Positions 23,079 through 31,401 of a DNA stretch of 37,164 nucleotides are shown piece after piece. The notes below the pieces were generated by a model. The model was given only the letters and a program-made list of their open reading frames with translations, was not told the origin of the DNA and did no database searches. Position 1 is the stretch's first letter. Each line of letters opens with the position of its first letter. A program made the position numbers and the translations under genes. The stretch comes from an uncultured Pseudomonadota bacterium (GTDB taxonomy: Bacteria; Pseudomonadota; Gammaproteobacteria; Burkholderiales; JALYOK01): positions 102,566 through 139,729 of the forward strand of contig CADEHE010000013.1 in the NCBI GenBank assembly GCA_902826775.1, in the 5' to 3' direction.

Positions 23079-23477
23079 CTAGGCTGCTTTTTGCTCACCT
23101 TCGGCTGCTGCGGCAGGCTCGGGGCGATCGACCAATTCCACCAGTGCCATGGGCGCATTGTCGCCCTGTCTGAAGCCGTATTTCAAGATGCGCAAATAAC
23201 CCCCATTGCGATTCTTGTAGCGCGGCCCAAGCTCATCGAATAATTTGCCGACGATAGCTCGATCGCGTAGACGATTGAACGCTAGGCGGCGGTTGGCGAG
23301 CGTTGCGTTCTTCGACATGGTGATGATCGGCTCGGCGAAACGACGCAACTCCTTCGCTTTCGGCAGCGTCGTCTTGATGATCTCGTGGCGCAGCAGCGAA
23401 ACTGTCATGTTCTTAAACATCGCCAGCCGGTGGCTGGTCGTACGATTAAGTTTCCGATTGCTAAGTTGATGTCGCAT
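23079..23477 (-). CDS. rplQ: 50S ribosomal protein L17
   Basis: A 132-residue protein. The N-terminus MRHQLSNRKLNRTTSHRLAM and the segment NRLRDRAIVGKLFDELGPRY are characteristic of bacterial L17. An alanine/glutamate-rich tail ends the protein. It binds 23S rRNA domains near the exit tunnel. It is the last gene of the alpha operon, 49 bases after rpoA, and is followed by the hairpin terminator. Confidence 0.97.
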   Translation of the reverse strand: MRHQLSNRKLNRTTSHRLAMFKNMTVSLLRHEIIKTTLPKAKELRRFAEPIITMSKNATLANRRLAFNRLRDRAIVGKLFDELGPRYKNRNGGYLRILKYGFRQGDNAPMALVELVDRPEPAAAAEGEQKAA

Positions 23478-23526
23478 GGCAGAACTTCCTGTTATTCCTC
23501 GCGCGAATCGCGCTCACTTTTAGTTG

Positions 23527-24495
23527 TTACTTCCGTTCCGGCAAACCGGCTGGCGGCCAACTCTCCAACTTCATTCCCAAGGTCAAGCCCTTGGAGGCGA
23601 GCACGTCTTTAATCTCGTTCAAGGACTTGCGGCCAAGGTTAGGCGTTTTCAGCAACTCAGTTTCCGTGCGCTGAATCAAATCGCCAATGTAGTAAATGTT
23701 CTCCGCCTTCAAGCAGTTCGCCGAACGCACCGTTAACTCCAGGTCATCAACCGGCTGCAGTAAAATTGGATCGAGCGGACGACTCGGCCCGCCTTCGGGA
23801 CTGCGAGTTTGATTCGGCTGCAACTGAGCAAACACGCTCAACTGATCGACCAAAATACGCGCCGCGTAGCGCACCGCCTCTTCGGGTTCGATGCCGCCGT
23901 TCGTTTCGATATCCATCACCAGCTTGTCGAGATCGGTGCGTTGTTCGACACGCGCGCTCTCGACGGCGTAGCTCACGCGCCGCACCGGGCTAAATGACGC
24001 GTCCAATAAGATACCCCCAACACTACGCGCCTCTGAAGCTTGCTGACGGCTGGTTACTGGCTGATACCCCTGACCGCTCTCGACTTTGATCTGCATATCG
24101 AGCTTGCCGCCGGCAGTGAGGTGAGCAATCACATGGTCAGGATTGACGACCTCGACATCGTGGCTGACTTCAATGTCGCCAGCGGTGCATACACCTGGCC
24201 CTTGTTTCTTGAGCTTCAGGATCGTTTCATTGTGGTTGTGTAGCTTGACCACAACGCCTTTGAGGTTTAACAGAATATCGACAACGTCTTCCTGCACGCC
24301 CTCGACCGTGGAGTACTCGTGCACGACGCCGGCGATCTTAACTTCAGTGGGCGCGCAACCGGGCATGGAGGATAAGAGTACGCGGCGCAGCGCGTTGCCC
24401 AAAGTGTGACCGTAACCGCGTTCGAACGGTTCCATCGTCACGCGCGCGTGCGCGGGCGAAACATTCTGAACGTCTACGATACGAGGCATTAACAT
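23527..24495 (-). CDS. rpoA: RNA polymerase alpha subunit
   Basis: A 322-residue protein. The N-terminal dimerisation domain holds MEPFERGYGHTLGNALRRVLLSS (residues about 22-44, split here by description only), and the C-terminal domain from about residue 245 has ELTVRSANCLKAENIYYIGD and LKTPNLGRKSLNEIKDVL, which contacts UP elements and activators such as FNR-type proteins. The ATG at 24495 follows GGGAGAG; an ATG two codons further in is a possible alternative. The N-terminus is several residues shorter than in most betaproteobacterial alphas. Confidence 0.97.
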   Translation of the reverse strand: MLMPRIVDVQNVSPAHARVTMEPFERGYGHTLGNALRRVLLSSMPGCAPTEVKIAGVVHEYSTVEGVQEDVVDILLNLKGVVVKLHNHNETILKLKKQGPGVCTAGDIEVSHDVEVVNPDHVIAHLTAGGKLDMQIKVESGQGYQPVTSRQQASEARSVGGILLDASFSPVRRVSYAVESARVEQRTDLDKLVMDIETNGGIEPEEAVRYAARILVDQLSVFAQLQPNQTRSPEGGPSRPLDPILLQPVDDLELTVRSANCLKAENIYYIGDLIQRTETELLKTPNLGRKSLNEIKDVLASKGLTLGMKLESWPPAGLPERK

Positions 24496-24522
24496 TGCAA
24501 TAGCTCTCCCGTGGGATGAGGG

Positions 24523-25149
24523 TTACTTCGAGTACAACTCGACCACCAACGACTCGTTGATGGTGGCGGGCAGTTCACTGCGCTGCGGCACGGCTTTGAA
24601 GGTGCCCTTCATGTCTTTGGCATCGACGCTGATCCATTCCGGAAAACCGCGCTGCTCAGCTGCTTCGATCGATGCCTTGATGCGCAAATGCTCTTTTGCG
24701 CCAGCCGCAACTTCGACTGTGTCACCTGCCCGCACGACGTATGAAGGAATGTTGACGCGGCGGCCGTTCACCATCACGCCATTGTGACGCACGATCTGGC
24801 GCGCTTCGGCACGTGATATGCCGATGCCCATGCGATAACAGACGGAGTCGAGGCGGCTTTCCAGCAGCTGCAGCAAGGTCTCGCCGGTAACTCCTTTGCG
24901 CCGATCGGCTTCGTGGTAGATCTTGCGGAACTGGCGCTCCAAAACGGCATAGATGCGACGCACCTTCTGCTTCGCGCGCAACTGCTTGCCGTAATCGGAA
25001 ACGCGTGCCGCTTTTTGCCCATGCTGGCCAGGCGCATAGCTGCGGCGCTCGATCGCGCATTTATCCGTAAAGCACTTCTCGCCTTTCAAGAAGAGCTTCT
25101 CGCCTTCGCGGCGGCACTTACTGCATTTAGCGTCGGTATCTCGTGCCAA
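24523..25149 (-). CDS. rpsD: 30S ribosomal protein S4
   Basis: A 208-residue S4 with the S4 RNA-binding domain from about residue 97 (ESRLDSVCYRMGIGISRAEARQ). The N-terminus has four cysteines (C9, C12, C26 and C31), so it is the zinc-binding (C+) form. The start is TTG, supported by an AGGAG six bases upstream and by the MAR- N-terminus usual in the family. S4 nucleates 30S assembly and in many bacteria represses its own operon. Confidence 0.97.
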   Translation of the reverse strand: MARDTDAKCSKCRREGEKLFLKGEKCFTDKCAIERRSYAPGQHGQKAARVSDYGKQLRAKQKVRRIYAVLERQFRKIYHEADRRKGVTGETLLQLLESRLDSVCYRMGIGISRAEARQIVRHNGVMVNGRRVNIPSYVVRAGDTVEVAAGAKEHLRIKASIEAAEQRGFPEWISVDAKDMKGTFKAVPQRSELPATINESLVVELYSK

Positions 25150-25188
25150 CTTCGTCTCCTGGAACTAATCGCTTGCGCTTGGGTGCAT

Positions 25189-25587
25189 CTAGATGCGGCG
25201 CCGCTTCGGCGCGCGGCAACCGTTGTGAGGCACCGGGGTCACATCAGCGATGTGGGTAATTTTCATGCCGAGTGCGTTGAGGGCTCGCACGGCAGATTCG
25301 CGTCCCGGCCCCGGCCCTTGAATGCGAACTTCGAGGTTCTTAACACCGTATTCGAGCGCAGCTTTGCCCGCTGCCTCCGAAGCAATCTGTGCGGCGAATG
25401 GCGTGCTCTTGCGCGATCCCTTGAAACCATTGCTGCCCGCGCTCGACCAGCTCAAAACGTTTCCCTGACGATCGGTGATAGTGACGATCGTATTATTGAA
25501 AGACGCGTGCACATGCACGATGCCTTCCGCAACGTTTTTCTTGACCTTCTTGCGAACTCGAGCCGCTGCTGCCGCTGGTTTTGCCAT
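25189..25587 (-). CDS. rpsK: 30S ribosomal protein S11
   Basis: A 132-residue protein with GIVHVHASFNNTIVTITDRQG, the GFKGSRKSTPFAAQ stretch, IQGPGPGRESAVRAL and the C-terminal PHNGCRAPKRRRI, all invariant features of S11, which lies on the 30S platform near the mRNA exit. An alanine-rich N-terminal lead of about 10 residues is not conserved. It lies between rpsM and rpsD. Confidence 0.98.
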   Translation of the reverse strand: MAKPAAAAARVRKKVKKNVAEGIVHVHASFNNTIVTITDRQGNVLSWSSAGSNGFKGSRKSTPFAAQIASEAAGKAALEYGVKNLEVRIQGPGPGRESAVRALNALGMKITHIADVTPVPHNGCRAPKRRRI

Positions 25588-25612
25588 GTTAATTTATGTC
25601 CTTGCGTGGAGC

Positions 25613-25996
25613 TTACTTCGTGACTTGCTTGTTGGCCGGATTGGCCACGCCGCCCTTGCGGGGACCCTTGCGCGTGCGCGCGTTCGTGCGAGTGCGCTGC
25701 CCGCGAACCGGCAAGCCTTTCTTGTGGCGCGAGCCGCGGTAGGAACCGAGATCGATCAAGCGCTTGATATTCATCGACACTTCGCGGCGCAGATCGCCTT
25801 CGAGTTGGAACTTGCCGACTTCGGCGCGCAACTTGTCGACTTCGGCGTCCGTAAGTTCCTTGACTTTGGTCGCCGGGTTCACACCGGCATTGGAGCAAAT
25901 CAGCCGCGCGCGGCTGTGTCCGATGCCTAAGATAGATGTCAGGCCAATCACCGCGTGCGCATTGTTCGGAATATTGACCCCTGCGATACGTGCCAT
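25613..25996 (-). CDS. rpsM: 30S ribosomal protein S13
   Basis: A 127-residue protein that begins MARIAGVNIPNN and contains SYRGSRHKKGLPVRGQRTRTNARTRKGP, the S13 signature, with a basic C-terminal tail that reaches the P-site tRNA. It is slightly longer than the usual 118-122 residues at the C-terminus. It opens the alpha group, 16 bases after rpmJ, with no promoter seen, so it is probably read through from the spc genes. Confidence 0.98.
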   Translation of the reverse strand: MARIAGVNIPNNAHAVIGLTSILGIGHSRARLICSNAGVNPATKVKELTDAEVDKLRAEVGKFQLEGDLRREVSMNIKRLIDLGSYRGSRHKKGLPVRGQRTRTNARTRKGPRKGGVANPANKQVTK

Positions 25997-26012
25997 TGCA
26001 ATAAGCCTCCGC

Positions 26013-26126
26013 TTAGCCTTGCCGCTGCTTGTGGCGCGGATCGGAACAGATCACACGCAACACACCGCCACGCCGCACCATTTTGCAATTGCGGCAGAGT
26101 TTTTTTACCGACGTTCTAACTTTCAT
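26013..26126 (-). CDS. rpmJ: 50S ribosomal protein L36
   Basis: A 37-residue protein starting MKVRTSVKKLCRNCKMVRRG and ending CSDPRHKQRQG. The zinc ligands C11, C14, C27 and H32 are all present, so this is the zinc-containing type of L36. The start is ATG with GGAG upstream. It lies between infA and rpsM, the arrangement seen in betaproteobacteria. Confidence 0.96.
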   Translation of the reverse strand: MKVRTSVKKLCRNCKMVRRGGVLRVICSDPRHKQRQG

Positions 26127-26137
26127 ACTGCTCTCCT

Positions 26138-26356
26138 TTACTTCGCGCGGAAGGTGATCCTGGCGCGCGTCAAATCGTAAGGCGTCATCTCAACCGTTAC
26201 TTTGTCACCTGGAAGAATGCGTATGTAGTGCATGCGCATCTTGCCGGAGATGTGAGCCAACACCACATGATTGTTCTCGAGCTTCACTCTGAAGGTCGCG
26301 TTCGGGAGCGTTTCTACGACCTCCCCCTGCAATGTGATGGTCTCTTCTTTCGCCAT
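26138..26356 (-). CDS. infA: translation initiation factor IF-1
   Basis: A 72-residue OB-fold protein (MAKEETITLQGEVVETLPN; IRILPGDKVTVEMTPYDLTR), of standard IF-1 length. It binds the 30S A site during initiation. It follows secY by five bases. infA in this place is usual for Betaproteobacteria and many other phyla, but not for enterics, and so is useful for placing the organism. Confidence 0.97.
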   Translation of the reverse strand: MAKEETITLQGEVVETLPNATFRVKLENNHVVLAHISGKMRMHYIRILPGDKVTVEMTPYDLTRARITFRAK

Positions 26357-26361
26357 ATGCC

Positions 26362-27681
26362 TTAACGAACCGGAAGACCTCCACCTTTGAAATTAGCCTT
26401 CTTCAGCAAACTCTCGTATTGGTGCGACATGATGTATGACTGGACTTGCGCCATAAAGTCCATGATCACCACCACCACAATCAGCAGCGAAGTGCCGCCA
26501 AAATAAAACGGCACCTTCAACTTAAGTATCAAAAACTCCGGGATCAAGCACACCACGGCGACGTAGATGGCACCGATCAAGGTTAGCCGGGTGATGATCT
26601 TGTCGATATAGCGCGCAGTCTGATCTCCGGGCCGAATCCCTGGGATGAAAGCGCCGCTGCGCTTCAGATTGTCAGCGGTGTCCTTTGGGTTAAATACGAG
26701 CGCCGTATAGAAGAAGCAGAAGAATATGATGGCGACGGCATACAGGAATACGTAGACGGGCTGCCCCGGCGATAGTGCGGTGCTTAGATCCTTGAGCCAG
26801 CGCACATTCTCGTTACTGCCGAACCAACTTGCGATCGTCGCGGGAAACAACAAGATGCTTGAAGCGAAAATCGGAGGAATAACGCCCGACATGTTCAGCT
26901 TAAAAGGCAAGTGTGAACTCTGACCGCCGTACACGCGGTTGCCGACCTGGCGTTTCGCATAGTTCACTTGCAGCTTGCGTTGCCCTCTCTCGACAAATAC
27001 GACCAGCGCGGTGACCAACAACACAGCGATGAAGATCAGGATTACCGTCAGCGGCGTGAACTGCCCGGTACCGACCAGAGACAGAGTCTGCCCTATAGCG
27101 GCAGGCAATCCAGCGGCGATGCCGGCAAAGATGATCAAAGAGATACCGTTGCCGATACCGCGTTCGGTGATTTGTTCGCCCAGCCACATCAGAAACATCG
27201 TGCCAGAAACCAGAATGATCGCAGTCGTCAACCGGAATGTGAAACCCGGCTCGAGCGCAACGGCTTGCTGCTCTAAAGCGATGCTAATTCCGAACGCTTG
27301 CACAAAAGCCAACACCACTGTCCCGTAGCGCGTGTACTGGGTAATCTTGCGCCGGCCGCTCTCACCCTCCTTGCGCAATTGCTCTAGCGTGGGGACCACG
27401 ACGGTAAGCAGCTGCATGATGATGGAGGCAGAAATGTAGGGCATGATGCCGAGCGCGAAAATGCTAAAGCGTGAAATCGCACCGCCCGAGAACATGTTCA
27501 GCAGATCGAGAATCCCACCTTGTTGCTGACCAAAAAATTGGCTCAATTTGGCCGGATCAATCCCCGGCACCGGGATATGCGTCCCGATACGATAGACGAT
27601 CAGCGCTCCCAGCAAGAACAATAGGCGACGCTTAAGGTCGCCCATTTTTCCAGCCATCGCGAGAGGATTGTTCGTTGCCAA
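26362..27681 (-). CDS. secY: protein translocase subunit SecY
   Basis: A 439-residue membrane protein with ten predicted helices and the family stretches MPYISASIIMQLL (helix 2 plug region) and GNGISLIIFAGI. It forms the channel of the Sec translocon. The start is taken as TTG at 27681, because the resulting MATNNPLAMAGKMGDLKRRL aligns with the usual SecY start; an ATG eight codons inside is the alternative. No clear Shine-Dalgarno site precedes it, so coupling to rplO eight bases upstream is likely. Confidence 0.97.
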   Translation of the reverse strand: MATNNPLAMAGKMGDLKRRLLFLLGALIVYRIGTHIPVPGIDPAKLSQFFGQQQGGILDLLNMFSGGAISRFSIFALGIMPYISASIIMQLLTVVVPTLEQLRKEGESGRRKITQYTRYGTVVLAFVQAFGISIALEQQAVALEPGFTFRLTTAIILVSGTMFLMWLGEQITERGIGNGISLIIFAGIAAGLPAAIGQTLSLVGTGQFTPLTVILIFIAVLLVTALVVFVERGQRKLQVNYAKRQVGNRVYGGQSSHLPFKLNMSGVIPPIFASSILLFPATIASWFGSNENVRWLKDLSTALSPGQPVYVFLYAVAIIFFCFFYTALVFNPKDTADNLKRSGAFIPGIRPGDQTARYIDKIITRLTLIGAIYVAVVCLIPEFLILKLKVPFYFGGTSLLIVVVVIMDFMAQVQSYIMSHQYESLLKKANFKGGGLPVR

Positions 27682-27689
27682 GTTATTCG

Positions 27690-28121
27690 CTATTCAATGC
27701 TGCCACCGGCAGCTTCCACGGCGGCTTTAGCGCCCTTGCTAAGGGCTAAGCCACGCAGCTTCACGGCGCGTTTGATCTCACCGCGCAAAAATACCTTTAC
27801 CGCTTTTGCTTGCTGCGGCACCAGACCGGCTGCCTTGAGGGCAGCGACATCGATGCTATCACCCTCGACTTTGGCGAGATCGCCCAGCCGGACTTGCGCC
27901 GTATCGTCGGTTCCCGGTGCGCGGAATCCACGTTTAGGCAAACGCCGTTGCAACGGCATCTGCCCGCCTTCAAAACCGACCTTGTGAAAACCGCCGGCCC
28001 GTGAGCTCTGCCCTTTATGTCCACGACCAGAGGTCTTGCCTAAACCGCTGCCGATACCGCGCCCTACCCGTTTTCGGTCCGGACGGCTGCCGGCTTTTGG
28101 TTTGAGGTTGTTTAACCGCAT
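27690..28121 (-). CDS. rplO: 50S ribosomal protein L15
   Basis: A 143-residue protein, with the glycine/arginine/lysine-rich N-terminal part RKRVGRGIGSGLGKTSGRGHKGQ that threads into 23S rRNA, and a C-terminal globular part. Starts with ATG as MRLNNLKPKAGSR. Standard place between rpmD and secY. Confidence 0.97.
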   Translation of the reverse strand: MRLNNLKPKAGSRPDRKRVGRGIGSGLGKTSGRGHKGQSSRAGGFHKVGFEGGQMPLQRRLPKRGFRAPGTDDTAQVRLGDLAKVEGDSIDVAALKAAGLVPQQAKAVKVFLRGEIKRAVKLRGLALSKGAKAAVEAAGGSIE

Positions 28122-28151
28122 ATGCTTTGTCTCTGTCAGTCTTGGCTACGG

Positions 28152-28343
28152 TTACTCGCAGCGCAGCAAATAGCTTACTTTGTTAATCATGCCGCGCACT
28201 GCGGGGGTATCCTGCACCTCCACGGTTTGGTGGCGCTTGCGCAGCCCCAGTCCGCGCACACAAGCGCGATGCTCTTGCTTGGTTGCAATCAAGCCCTTTA
28301 CCAAGGTCACCTTAATCGTTTTGCTTGAGTTGTTTGCGCCCAT
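28152..28343 (-). CDS. rpmD: 50S ribosomal protein L30
   Basis: A 63-residue protein. KTIKVTLVKGLIATKQEHR and CVRGLGLRKRHQTVEVQDTP are typical of bacterial L30; the VRGMINKVSYLL end is also conserved. It sits on the 50S surface near 5S rRNA. It begins four bases after rpsE ends. Confidence 0.96.
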   Translation of the reverse strand: MGANNSSKTIKVTLVKGLIATKQEHRACVRGLGLRKRHQTVEVQDTPAVRGMINKVSYLLRCE

Positions 28344-28347
28344 ATGG

Positions 28348-28854
28348 TTAACCAGTGATTTCCTCTATGGTCTTGCCGCGCTTAGCTGCAACCTCAGACG
28401 GGCGATGCATCTCGACCAAACCGTTTATGGTGGCGCGCACCATGCTGTACGGGTTGGTTGAACCCAAGCACTTCGCCAGCACATTGGTGACCCCCATTAC
28501 CTCGAACACTGCCCGCATTGGACCGCCTGCGATGATCCCGGTGCCGTCCGAAGCTGGTTGCATGAACACCTTGGCCGCGCCGTGATGACCTTTGACCGCG
28601 TGGTGGAGCGTGCCGCTCTTCAAATTCACCTTCACCATATTGCGGCGCGCTTGCTCCAAAGCTTTTTGCACCGCGACCGGCACTTCGCGCGCTTTACCCT
28701 TGCCCATGCCGATGCCGCCATCGCCGTCGCCGACAACAGTCAGCGCAGCAAACCCTAAAATGCGGCCGCCTTTTACAACCTTGGTGACACGGTTGACTGC
28801 CACCATTTTTTCGCGCAGGCCGTCTGTCCGTTGTTCCGATTCAGCTTTCGCCAT
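28348..28854 (-). CDS. rpsE: 30S ribosomal protein S5
   Basis: A 168-residue protein with the S5 double-stranded RNA-binding-like N-terminal domain (VNRVTKVVKGGRILGFAALTVVGDG) and a C-terminal domain (ITGVTNVLAKCLGSTNPYS-type stretch). It guards decoding accuracy together with S4. The start is ATG after a GGCGATCC stretch with weak Shine-Dalgarno character. It lies between rplR and rpmD. Confidence 0.97.
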   Translation of the reverse strand: MAKAESEQRTDGLREKMVAVNRVTKVVKGGRILGFAALTVVGDGDGGIGMGKGKAREVPVAVQKALEQARRNMVKVNLKSGTLHHAVKGHHGAAKVFMQPASDGTGIIAGGPMRAVFEVMGVTNVLAKCLGSTNPYSMVRATINGLVEMHRPSEVAAKRGKTIEEITG

Positions 28855-28870
28855 GGATCGCCCTTAAACC

Positions 28871-29227
28871 TTAGAATTTCAAACCATTCTGCCGCGCCGC
28901 TTCGGCGAGCGCTTTGATACGTCCGTGAAACTGATAGCCGGCGCGGTCGAATGCAACTTGCTCGATACCGGCTTGCTTGGCCTTCTCAGCTATTCGCTTA
29001 CCCACCAGTTCTGCAGCCTTGACGTTGCCGCCATTCGGGATTTGCTTGCGCACCTCCGCCTCTGCCGTCGAGGCACTTGCGAGCACACGCGCCCCCGAGC
29101 CATCGATGACCTGAGCGTAGATATGCAAATTGGTGCGATGCACGGTCAACCGGGTTACACCCAGCTCCCGAATCTTGAGGCGGGTCTGGCGCGCACGGCG
29201 CAACCGCGCAAAGTTTTTGTCTTTCAT
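28871..29227 (-). CDS. rplR: 50S ribosomal protein L18
   Basis: A 118-residue protein, with a basic N-terminus (LRRARQTRLKIRELG), then LTVHRTNLHIYAQVIDGSG and AELVGKRIAEKAKQAGIEQV. The C-terminus FHGRIKALAEAARQNGLKF is conserved. L18 binds 5S rRNA together with L5. Standard order between rplF and rpsE. Confidence 0.97.
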   Translation of the reverse strand: MKDKNFARLRRARQTRLKIRELGVTRLTVHRTNLHIYAQVIDGSGARVLASASTAEAEVRKQIPNGGNVKAAELVGKRIAEKAKQAGIEQVAFDRAGYQFHGRIKALAEAARQNGLKF

Positions 29228-29239
29228 AGCGTCCTCGCC

Positions 29240-29773
29240 CTATTTCTTCTTCGTTTCTTTCAGCTTCACAACTTCGTTCGCATAGCGAACACCTTTGCCT
29301 TTGTAGGGTTCGGGTGGCCGGTAAGCTCGGATCTGCGCTGCCGCTTCGCCCACTCTTTGCTTGTCAATGCCCTTGACGATGATGTCCGTTTGCGTCGGCG
29401 TTTCAGCCTTGACACCATCAGGCAACTTATACGCAACGGGATGCGAGAACCCTAGGGAAAGATTGAGAGTCTGACCCGCCGCCTGAGCGCGGTAACCCAC
29501 GCCAACGAGCGTCAGCTTTTTCTCAAATCCTTTGGTCACGCCTTGCACCATATTTGCAACCAGCGCTCGCGCTGTGCCCGACATGGCGTTAGCTTGAATG
29601 CTACCGTCGATGGCTTTGAAACTAATCTGATTGCCTTCGCGAACCAGGTTGACCTGTGCGCCGAAATCTTGCACTAGGGTACCCATCGGGCCCTTCACCG
29701 AAACGCGACCTTCGGTAATGCCGATTTCGACCTTGTCAGGAACATTGATGGGATTATTCGCTACCCGAGACAT
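29240..29773 (-). CDS. rplF: 50S ribosomal protein L6
   Basis: A 177-residue protein with two L6 domains; the signature RPPEPYKGKGVRYANEVVKLKE near the C-terminus and LTLVGVGYRAQAAGQTLNLSLG in the second domain are clear. It lies near the GTPase-associated region of the 50S. Standard place between rpsH and rplR. Confidence 0.98.
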   Translation of the reverse strand: MSRVANNPINVPDKVEIGITEGRVSVKGPMGTLVQDFGAQVNLVREGNQISFKAIDGSIQANAMSGTARALVANMVQGVTKGFEKKLTLVGVGYRAQAAGQTLNLSLGFSHPVAYKLPDGVKAETPTQTDIIVKGIDKQRVGEAAAQIRAYRPPEPYKGKGVRYANEVVKLKETKKK

Positions 29774-29783
29774 AGATCACCCG

Positions 29784-30179
29784 TTACGCGACGATGCACA
29801 GCACTTCGCCGCCGACACCGGTGGCACGCGCTTTGCGATCTGTCATGACGCCTTGCGAAGTTGAGATGATGGCCACGCCCAAGCCGTTCATCACGGGTGG
29901 GATATCGTGACGACCTTTATAGATGCGCAGACCGGGCCGGCTAACTCGCTCAATGCGCTCGATGACCGGCTTGCCGGCATAGTACTTGAGCTGAATCTCC
30001 AGCGATGACTTGCCATCCGCCGCGTGCACGGCGAAATTTTCAATATAGCCTTCGTCCTTCAGCACCTTGGCGATCGCAGCCTTAACCTTAGAGCTCGGTA
30101 TTGCGACCGAACTTTTTTCCGCACGCTGAGCATTGCGGATGCGGGTGAGCATATCCGCGATGGGGTCACTCATGCTCAT
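29784..30179 (-). CDS. rpsH: 30S ribosomal protein S8
   Basis: A 131-residue protein beginning MSMSDPIADMLTRIRNAQ. The C-terminal signature GVAIISTSQGVMTDRKARATGVGGEVLCIV is complete in the sequence. S8 binds the central domain of 16S rRNA and, in enterics, represses the spc operon at rplE. The ATG at 30179 was preferred because family members start here; an open frame continues 23 codons upstream into the gap after rpsN. Confidence 0.97.
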   Translation of the reverse strand: MSMSDPIADMLTRIRNAQRAEKSSVAIPSSKVKAAIAKVLKDEGYIENFAVHAADGKSSLEIQLKYYAGKPVIERIERVSRPGLRIYKGRHDIPPVMNGLGVAIISTSQGVMTDRKARATGVGGEVLCIVA

Positions 30180-30210
30180 GTCTTCTCGCTCCCTAATTTG
30201 ACCACTGAGG

Positions 30211-30516
30211 CTACCAGCTTGCCTTGACAACACCCGGAATCTCGCCACGCAGCGCCAGTTGGCGCAATTTTCCGCGTGCCAGTCCGAACTTGCTATACAC
30301 GCCCCGCGGCCGCCCAGTCAGCAAGCAACGGTTGCGTTGGCGCACTGGACTGGAATCACGCGGCAAGGCTTGCAGCGCGGCGCGCGCTTGCTGCTTGGCT
30401 TCCGCCGTCGCTTTTGCATCTTGAATGATTTCCACAAGTTGCGTGCGGCGCGCTGCATACTTCTTAATTAGCGCGCGACGCTTTTGCTCGCGGAGTCGCA
30501 GAGCTAGTTTGGCCAT
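30211..30516 (-). CDS. rpsN: 30S ribosomal protein S14
   Basis: A 101-residue protein of the long, zinc-free S14 type. There is no CxxC pair of the short form. RDSSPVRQRNRCLLTGRPRG and VYSKFGLARGKLRQLALRGE are the S14 signature region. It is needed for late assembly of the 30S head. It lies between rplE and rpsH. Confidence 0.97.
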   Translation of the reverse strand: MAKLALRLREQKRRALIKKYAARRTQLVEIIQDAKATAEAKQQARAALQALPRDSSPVRQRNRCLLTGRPRGVYSKFGLARGKLRQLALRGEIPGVVKASW

Positions 30517-30521
30517 TCTGA

Positions 30522-31061
30522 CTAATTCCTAAAGGGAAACTTGAACGCGGCAAGCAAAGCCTTCGCTTCCGCATCGGTCTTGGCAGTCGTGCTAATCGTA
30601 ATGTTCATGCCTCGAATAGCATCAATCTTGTCGTATTCGATCTCCGGGAAAATAATCTGCTCCTTGACGCCCATATTGAAATTCCCCCGACCATCAAACG
30701 AGCGGGCGGATATCCCCCTGAAGTCCCGAATGCGCGGAATGGCGACCGTGACCAAGCGATCCAAAAACTCGTACATGCGCTGGCGGCGTAGCGTTACTTT
30801 GCACCCGACCGGGTAGCCTTCGCGAATCTTAAACACCGCAATCGATTTCCGCGCTTTGGTAACGAGCGGCTTTTGGCCGGCAATCTTCTGCATGTCACCG
30901 ACCGCGTTATCCATGATTTTCTTGTCGGCAACCGCTTCGCCAACACCCATGTTCAACACGATCTTTTCGATGCGCGGTACTTCCATTACCGACTTGTAGC
31001 CGAACTGCTGCATGAGCTGATTGACCACCGTCTCCTTGTAGTATCCCTGCAGTCGCGCCAT
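30522..31061 (-). CDS. rplE: 50S ribosomal protein L5
   Basis: A 179-residue protein of standard length. MEVPRIEKIVLNMGVGEAV and KSIAVFKIREGYPVGCKVTLR are conserved L5 stretches, with FPEIEYDKIDAIRGMNITI near the C-terminus. It binds 5S rRNA and contacts P-site tRNA. In enteric bacteria its leader is the S8 target; no comparable structure was worked out here. Confidence 0.98.
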   Translation of the reverse strand: MARLQGYYKETVVNQLMQQFGYKSVMEVPRIEKIVLNMGVGEAVADKKIMDNAVGDMQKIAGQKPLVTKARKSIAVFKIREGYPVGCKVTLRRQRMYEFLDRLVTVAIPRIRDFRGISARSFDGRGNFNMGVKEQIIFPEIEYDKIDAIRGMNITISTTAKTDAEAKALLAAFKFPFRN

Positions 31062-31071
31062 GACTTGATCC

Positions 31072-31389
31072 TTATGCGTCGATTACTTCGCCGTTCGACT
31101 TGTAGAAGCGCACGGCGCGCCCATCTTGCAGCGACCGAATGCCAACGCGGTCCGCCTTCTTCGTCGCGGGATTGAAAACTGCCAGATTAGAAATATGGAT
31201 CGGCATCTCTTTTTCGACGATGCCGCCAGTTTGCCCCTTCATTGGATTGGGACGCAGATGTTTCTTGGCCTTATTCAAGCCTTCGACAACGAGATAGTCG
31301 GCTGATACCACCCGCAGCACGGTGCCCTGGCGGCCCTTATGCTTGCCAGCAATTGCCACGACATTGTCGCCTTTACGAATCTTGCGCAT
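31072..31389 (-). CDS. rplX: 50S ribosomal protein L24
   Basis: A 105-residue protein with the KOW motif at the N-terminus (KIRKGDNVVAIAGKHKGRQG) and the KKHLRPNPMKGQTGGIVEKE stretch. It starts 50S assembly at the 5' end of 23S rRNA. The ATG at 31389 gives the usual MRKIRKGD start with GAGG nine bases upstream; a TTG two codons earlier is not favoured. Confidence 0.97.
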   Translation of the reverse strand: MRKIRKGDNVVAIAGKHKGRQGTVLRVVSADYLVVEGLNKAKKHLRPNPMKGQTGGIVEKEMPIHISNLAVFNPATKKADRVGIRSLQDGRAVRFYKSNGEVIDA

Positions 31390-31401
31390 ATGCAATGACC
31401 T

